Shown piece after piece: positions 59,364 to 64,000 of a DNA stretch of 64,000 bases (position 1 is the stretch's first letter; each line of letters starts with the position of its first letter). Position numbers and translations under genes: made by a program. Location of the stretch: contig OY720344.1 of assembly GCA_963082975.1 (NCBI GenBank), positions 9,535,580-9,599,579 on the forward strand. The letters are read 5' to 3'. The notes beneath the pieces were generated by a model, which was not told the DNA's origin, made no database searches, and saw nothing but the letters and a program-made list of their open reading frames with translations. This DNA comes from Labia minor (taxonomy: Eukaryota > Arthropoda > Insecta > Dermaptera > Spongiphoridae).

Positions 59364-61910
59364 CTAAAAAACAAAAACAAAACAAAACAAAAATTATACA
59401 TTTGCAATAATTTTCTATTATAATTATTATTAATTATTAATTAATTGAGTTAAACTTACCTTGTGGTCCCTGGCAGACAAAGAGCGTCCAATTCCAGTAG
59501 CTGTAGTAGACGGTGTTGTTGTTGCAGTAGCCGATTCAGCTCCTGAATCTAAACTCGAACTCCCAAGAAGTCGACCCCATTTACTGGCACCACGTAAACC
59601 AGGACGTGAAGTTCCTCCGCTTGTTCCTTTACCTATGGATGCCGTTGTTGTGGCAATAGCTAACGTGCCAGTACTTGAACCGGCTGCTCCATCTTCAGTC
59701 ACGCATGCTAATTTTGTAGTACTTAAAACCCTAACCACAGATTTTGTCCCAGCATTGAGAGGCACTGCACTCAACAAATGGGGATGGGTTTCACTGTCTG
59801 TATCACTAGTACCCCCTTTCTCCACATCCGGTGGTGCCGGGGCTGAAGAACTTGAAGCGGGTGTCCTGTCACGACGGAATTTGCTAAAAATTTTACGCAC
59901 CAAATGATCTTGATTTTGATCTAACTGAGGTTCGTTTTTCCTCCGTTCCGCCAGCTCTTTTTCACGACGAACATCCGCTACTTTACGAAAAATCAACTGA
60001 AATTATAAAATTGTTCACATAATTAATAAGTAATTAATTTATAGATAAATATATATCATTAGAGATAATTATTTATAGAATGTTTTAAATTATTTTACTC
60101 ACTCTATGTCGTAAATTATATGTAAGAATCAAATTTCTTGCGAATGAATTGGCGAATGCTTGATAGAAGTCTAGTACTTCTAGCAATTTGTCTCGTTTTA
60201 TAGTGTGTAAATCACAATAAGTGAGGGCACGAACATTTGCTGCTGATTGGCCAATGGCAGTGTCTTTCCAAAAAGAATCACCAAATACATCACCTTTTCC
60301 TGATAAAAAAAAAAAAATTAAAGATTTTTTGCTTCATTAGTTAAACTTATATTTATATTTACTAAATAAGAGAATTTAAAATAATTGTAATAAGAAATTG
60401 TTTAATAAACTTAATAAATTAATTATAATAAATGATTTAAAAAAATTTTAATTAATCATTTGCTTTTAAAGATTCATTAAAAATTAAAATTGAACCATTT
60501 AGAGGAAGTTTAAAGCTCTCACGCTCAACCTTCTAATCTTCAATCTTTTAAACTACTACTACTACTACTACTAATTCTTTTTCTGGTACATGTATTGTAT
60601 TTAATGTAATGCAAAACATAATATTTTTTAAATCAACTATTTAACAATTTTCTGAAGATTGTTTTTCTGTTTATTTTAATATTAATTATTTACTAAATTA
60701 ATTATATGTGTTAATTTTATCTGTGTTGCTTGTTGAAGAAAAAAACATTGGCCTGTTTCCGCTTGCGTCCAACTAACATAAAAAACAACTTTTATTTTCA
60801 TAATTACTTTTTTAATGTTATCATCTATAAAATGTTAAGAATTTTATATATTTTCTTATTATTTTATAAAAATACATAATTTATAAAAAATATTATTATT
60901 ATAAGTACTTTTTCTTGTTATTCTATATTTGTGTACGAGGTCTGTTCAAAAGAAAAGGTAAATTTTGAATTATTTCGAAAGTATTTATTTATTCATCAAA
61001 ATTCATTTTGTCCCCTTCAAAGTAATTCCCCTTAGCATCTTCTAATCGTCTAAGCACTTCTGAAATGCACTTTTCGGTATGGCCATCAGCTCGTTCTTCG
61101 ATTCCGACTTTATCTCATCAATTGTGGCAAAACGCTTTCCTTTCATTGATATCTTCAGTTTTGGAAATAGGACAAAGTCGCAGGGAGCCAAATCTGATGA
61201 ATACGGTGGTTGAGGTATAATTACGGTGTTGTTTTTGCCCAAAAATCACCAATAAGCAATGATGTGTGAGCTGGTGCATTATCGTGACCGTGTTTTTTTC
61301 ACAATTTTGATCATTTGAGCCATATTGCTTCACCCAAACGTTGCATAACTTCCTTTTACTATTCCTTATTTTTTTAAGTAAAACAATCGAAGAACACACA
61401 AAACGTGACTAACTTTTTGAGTTGTCAAAAACAAACTACTAATCCAAAATGTCTGATAATGTCAACATATGAGAAACAATTGTGTATCAACATAAAAAGA
61501 AAAAAATTCGATAATCACATTTACACAGCCCGAGAAAATTCAAAATTCTTCTTTTCTTTTAAACAGACATCGTATATTTACTTATTTATTTACTTTATTT
61601 TTCTTTAGAAAAACACTGTACAAATATTGAAATTTGGTAATTGAAATGGAGACTGACCTAGAATTGCAACCACTTCATCATCTTGGATCACCTCGAGGGA
61701 CCCAGTTACAATAAAGCAGAGACTGTCGATTGACTCTCCGGTATGGTAAAGGAGATCGCCGGGGGCGCTATGCGACATGGTGAAATGCATGGCCAGTGCC
61801 CGCAAGCAGCCGTCACTTGCCAGCCGAAACGCCGGATGTTCATTAAATACTTTCCGATTCAGATGCACACAGATGTCAGCTTTCATGTCTTTGGGGCAAT
61901 AATTCAGCAC
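58602..61910 (-). CDS. eag: ether-a-go-go voltage-gated potassium channel, C-terminal part (4 exons; 5' exons beyond the window)
   Basis: Plasma-membrane K+ channel of the KCNH1/5 (Eag) subfamily. Exons on the minus strand: 61910-61658, 60299-60103, 59996-59460 and 59363-58602, with GT-AG junctions and phases 0/1, 1/0, 0/0 and 0/stop. Together they encode 582 residues and a stop. The first exon begins [20 protein letters not shown] and matches Drosophila Eag, as I remember it, nearly residue for residue through the cyclic-nucleotide-binding homology domain, which separates it from the Erg and Elk subfamilies. PAS, voltage-sensor and pore exons (GFG filter) are not found up to 64000, so the preceding intron exceeds 2 kb. 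No break in the frame is seen. Confidence 0.95.
59460..59996 (-). CDS. eag exon with calmodulin-binding region and low-complexity linker
   Basis: 179 codons. [20 protein letters not shown] and [13 protein letters not shown] line up with the two C-terminal calmodulin-binding segments known in mammalian Eag1. The remainder is Ser/Thr/Ala/Gly-rich and probably disordered, ending [10 protein letters not shown] at the donor. The linker is much less AT-biased than the rest of the window. Confidence 0.9.
60103..61910 (-). CDS. eag cyclic-nucleotide-binding homology domain, two exons
   Basis: 61910-61658 carries [39 protein letters not shown] and [16 protein letters not shown]. 60299-60103 continues [40 protein letters not shown], and ends [15 protein letters not shown]. 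In mammalian Eag1 the Tyr-Asn-Leu segment occupies the nucleotide pocket as an intrinsic ligand; YNL is kept here. The intron between the exons holds a mariner remnant. Confidence 0.95.
60304..60935. other. eag intron, AT-rich part
   Basis: Contains an (ACT)n microsatellite at 60551-60572. Nothing else recognised. Confidence 0.5.
60936..61572 (-). mobile_element. mariner element, internally deleted, in an eag intron
   Basis: Flanked by TA (60934-60935, 61573-61574). TIRs CGAGGTCTGTTCAAAAGAAA and, inverted, CGATGTCTGTTTAAAAGAAA. On the minus strand it keeps [19 protein letters not shown], with the third catalytic Asp (D34D type), and [15 protein letters not shown]. The 637-bp length shows a large internal deletion. 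Same family as 1364-1983. It is antisense to + and parallel to eag, and lies wholly within the intron. Confidence 0.88.
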
Positions 61911-64000
61911 CTGGTACATGATCCGACACATCCATCCACAACAGAACACACCCCCAATCACACAGAAGGATACATAGATACAAAGTTTAAGGAAAAATAG
62001 AAAAGCAAACTAAATATTTAAACATAACACACATTACATTTAATATTATCAATGTCAGAGAAAATAATAAAACTAGATAACTAATGAAATAAATAAAAAG
62101 AATATTCCTCTTGATATAAATTAATTTAAGTTTTATTTTAACAAAAAATTTTTAGTACCTCCGGCAGCGTTTTGCATCCTGTGGGGCGCCCCCCCTGGGG
62201 GGGCGCGAGACTGATGTAAGGGGGCGCGAATGTATTAGAACCAATTTTTTTTCTAATATCTATAATAATCTATAATATGTTTTTGCTTAATTGAGTGTGT
62301 GTGGGTGTGTGATTTTGTAGTCCATTAAATAAATTACTATATTATGTGAGTATTTATGAAATTAGAAGAATTAACGAGGGCGCAAGAATTTTTTTTAAAA
62401 AAAGGGGGGCGCCGGTACAGAAAAGTTGGAAACCACTGACTTACGGTATGGAATATTCTTTTAATTATTTACAGAAATAAAAATATATTAATGAAACACT
62501 CAACTAATAAATTTGTTCTTAAAATGCATATTTTATAATACATATTCTTTAAAAAAGTTATTTATTTATTTTTATGAAATTTTGATACAAAATTGTAATT
62601 TCCAACAAAAAAAATGTAGATTCGTTTAAATTTAAAAATATTATATAGCAACCACAAAAAATTTTGGTGATGAAATATTTTAAAATTTTGTAATTTTAAT
62701 ATTTAAAACAAAAAAACAAAAAAAAAACACATATTAGACAAATTAATTAATTATCCAATAATATATTATAATATCACTCAATTTGAAGTCTCTCCAAGAT
62801 TATGCATTTTAAGTTAATTGTATAAAAGTGAATTGGTTACTATCCAACTATCACAGTGTAAGGTTCTAAAGGTGATTTAGAAGCTATGATGCATATATTT
62901 TTAACTTAAGCGAGTTTTTCGTTATTCAAGCTTTTCACAAAGATGATAACATATATTTATATTAAAAGCTATTATATGTAGAATTGTTTTTCAAAACTTG
63001 CAAAAAATAATTTATCTAATGAATAAATTAAAAATATATTATTTTATTAAACTATATTATATATATATTATATATTTTTTAAAAATATAATGCAATGAAC
63101 TTTTTTTCTAATCTAAAAACTTGATATAATATAATAATAAGAAACTACCATGCATTATTTAATTGATTTTATTTCATCTTAATATAAAATTTAAGTTTAT
63201 TTTTTGTTTTAGATTTTTATAAGATATTATATTAAATTGATATTTATTATGGACTATTTATAATTATTAATTTTTTTTTTATATTTTTATTAAATTAAAA
63301 AGATATTCCATATTCTATATTAAAAACTAAAAAACAAAATTTTATATTATATAGTAAAAATATTTGATCTTGTTTTTTAAACGCTAATAGAATTTAATAA
63401 AAAAAAAATTTCAAAATTTTCAAAATAATAAATCAAAACTTTAGTAATTTAGTTTAATATGAATATGTATATCTTAGAATAATATTTATTAAAAATTACT
63501 ATTTAAATGATTTAAAAATTATTTTTTTTAAAAAAAAGAGTAATCAATGTGCAAATGATAACGTTTCATAAACATAAACACTAAAACCAACTAAAACACA
63601 TTTACTATATAAACTAGACATCAATTTTCTTCTTGTTTTTTTTTTAAATATAATATTAAAAAATAAACTTCATGTCGTTCAAGCAAAGAAATTCTATATA
63701 ATTAAAACATATATCACATACATTGAATGCATAAAATTTTTGATTCAATCGGGATTTTAATTCGCTTGAACTTTATTTATACATCCCCTCAAAAATAAAA
63801 AAAATAAATAATTAGAAACAGAGATTACAACTGAAATGAAATCAATATTATTTTGGTAAAAGAAAACTAAAAAGATAAATGATAATGAATGTTGGACAAG
63901 TTGACAAAATATATAATTTAAATTTTAAACTTAAATAATCTCGTTAATTGTTTTTTTTAATTATTTTGTTAATTGTTTTTTTTAATATGTTATTGATTTA
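61911..64000. other. eag intron (incomplete), AT-rich
   Basis: The acceptor TACCAG is at 61916-61911. No upstream eag exon is seen before the window ends. Apart from the MITE at 62165-62438, the sequence is AT-rich and featureless. Confidence 0.6.
62165..62438. mobile_element. hAT-type MITE in an eag intron
   Basis: A 274-bp GC-richer element with ends CAGCGTTTTGCATCCTG and AAAAGTTGGAAACCACTG. The flanking 8-mers ACCTCCGG and ACTTACGG differ at two positions, consistent with an aged duplication. GGGGCGC runs occur in opposite sense near each end. Confidence 0.65.

Noticed and set aside
59059-59367. 102-codon + frame opposite the eag last exon
   Set aside because: Antisense shadow of the Thr/Val-rich eag linker.

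Overview
The window is nuclear DNA of an animal, almost certainly an arthropod and probably an insect. It is strongly AT-rich and full of small transposon remnants. It carries two recognisable conserved genes with spliceosomal introns. The ether-a-go-go potassium channel exons read very close to the Drosophila protein as I remember it. I cannot name the species.

Layout. 1-21,000 is intergenic and dominated by mobile-element remains: internally deleted mariners, hAT-type MITEs with 8-bp target duplications, LINE scraps (RNase H and YADD reverse-transcriptase pieces), and two families of DINE/Helentron-like repeats that end in a stem-loop (families A and B here). At 14,773-17,557 a mariner is split by a 2.3-kb insertion bounded by family A sequence. 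That insertion carries about 1.6 kb of unrelated DNA holding a small intact ORF (104 aa, with a KEN motif) and its own TATA/initiator promoter. It looks like gene capture by a rolling-circle-type element, and it is the most interesting object here. 21,100-21,666 is an isolated GC- and CpG-rich block ending in a perfect splice donor, probably a promoter and non-coding first exon on the + strand. 21,670-35,190 is AT-rich with more repeats, including a 1.2-kb DNA transposon (25,746-26,928) with TIRs, a TAA target duplication and a widespread arthropod protein of unknown class.

35,193-47,540 (+) is a complete animal type I fatty acid synthase gene: 23 coding exons, all junctions GT-AG and phase-consistent, 2,393 codons, with the catalytic motifs of KS, MAT, DH, ER, KR, ACP and TE in order. 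A splice acceptor 13 bp before the ATG shows that a non-coding 5' exon lies upstream. The CpG-rich block is the only obvious candidate, which would make a 13.5-kb first intron. Intron 18 (3.1 kb) is a nest of repeats; most other introns are about 50-250 bp.

47,541-58,601 is 11 kb of AT-rich intergenic DNA with little recognisable content. 58,602-61,910 (-) is the 3' end of eag (KCNH1/5 type): four exons covering the cyclic-nucleotide-binding homology domain, the intrinsic-ligand motif, calmodulin-binding segments and the C-terminal tetramerising coiled coil. The PAS and transmembrane exons lie beyond the right edge. FAS and eag are convergent and nothing suggests they work together.
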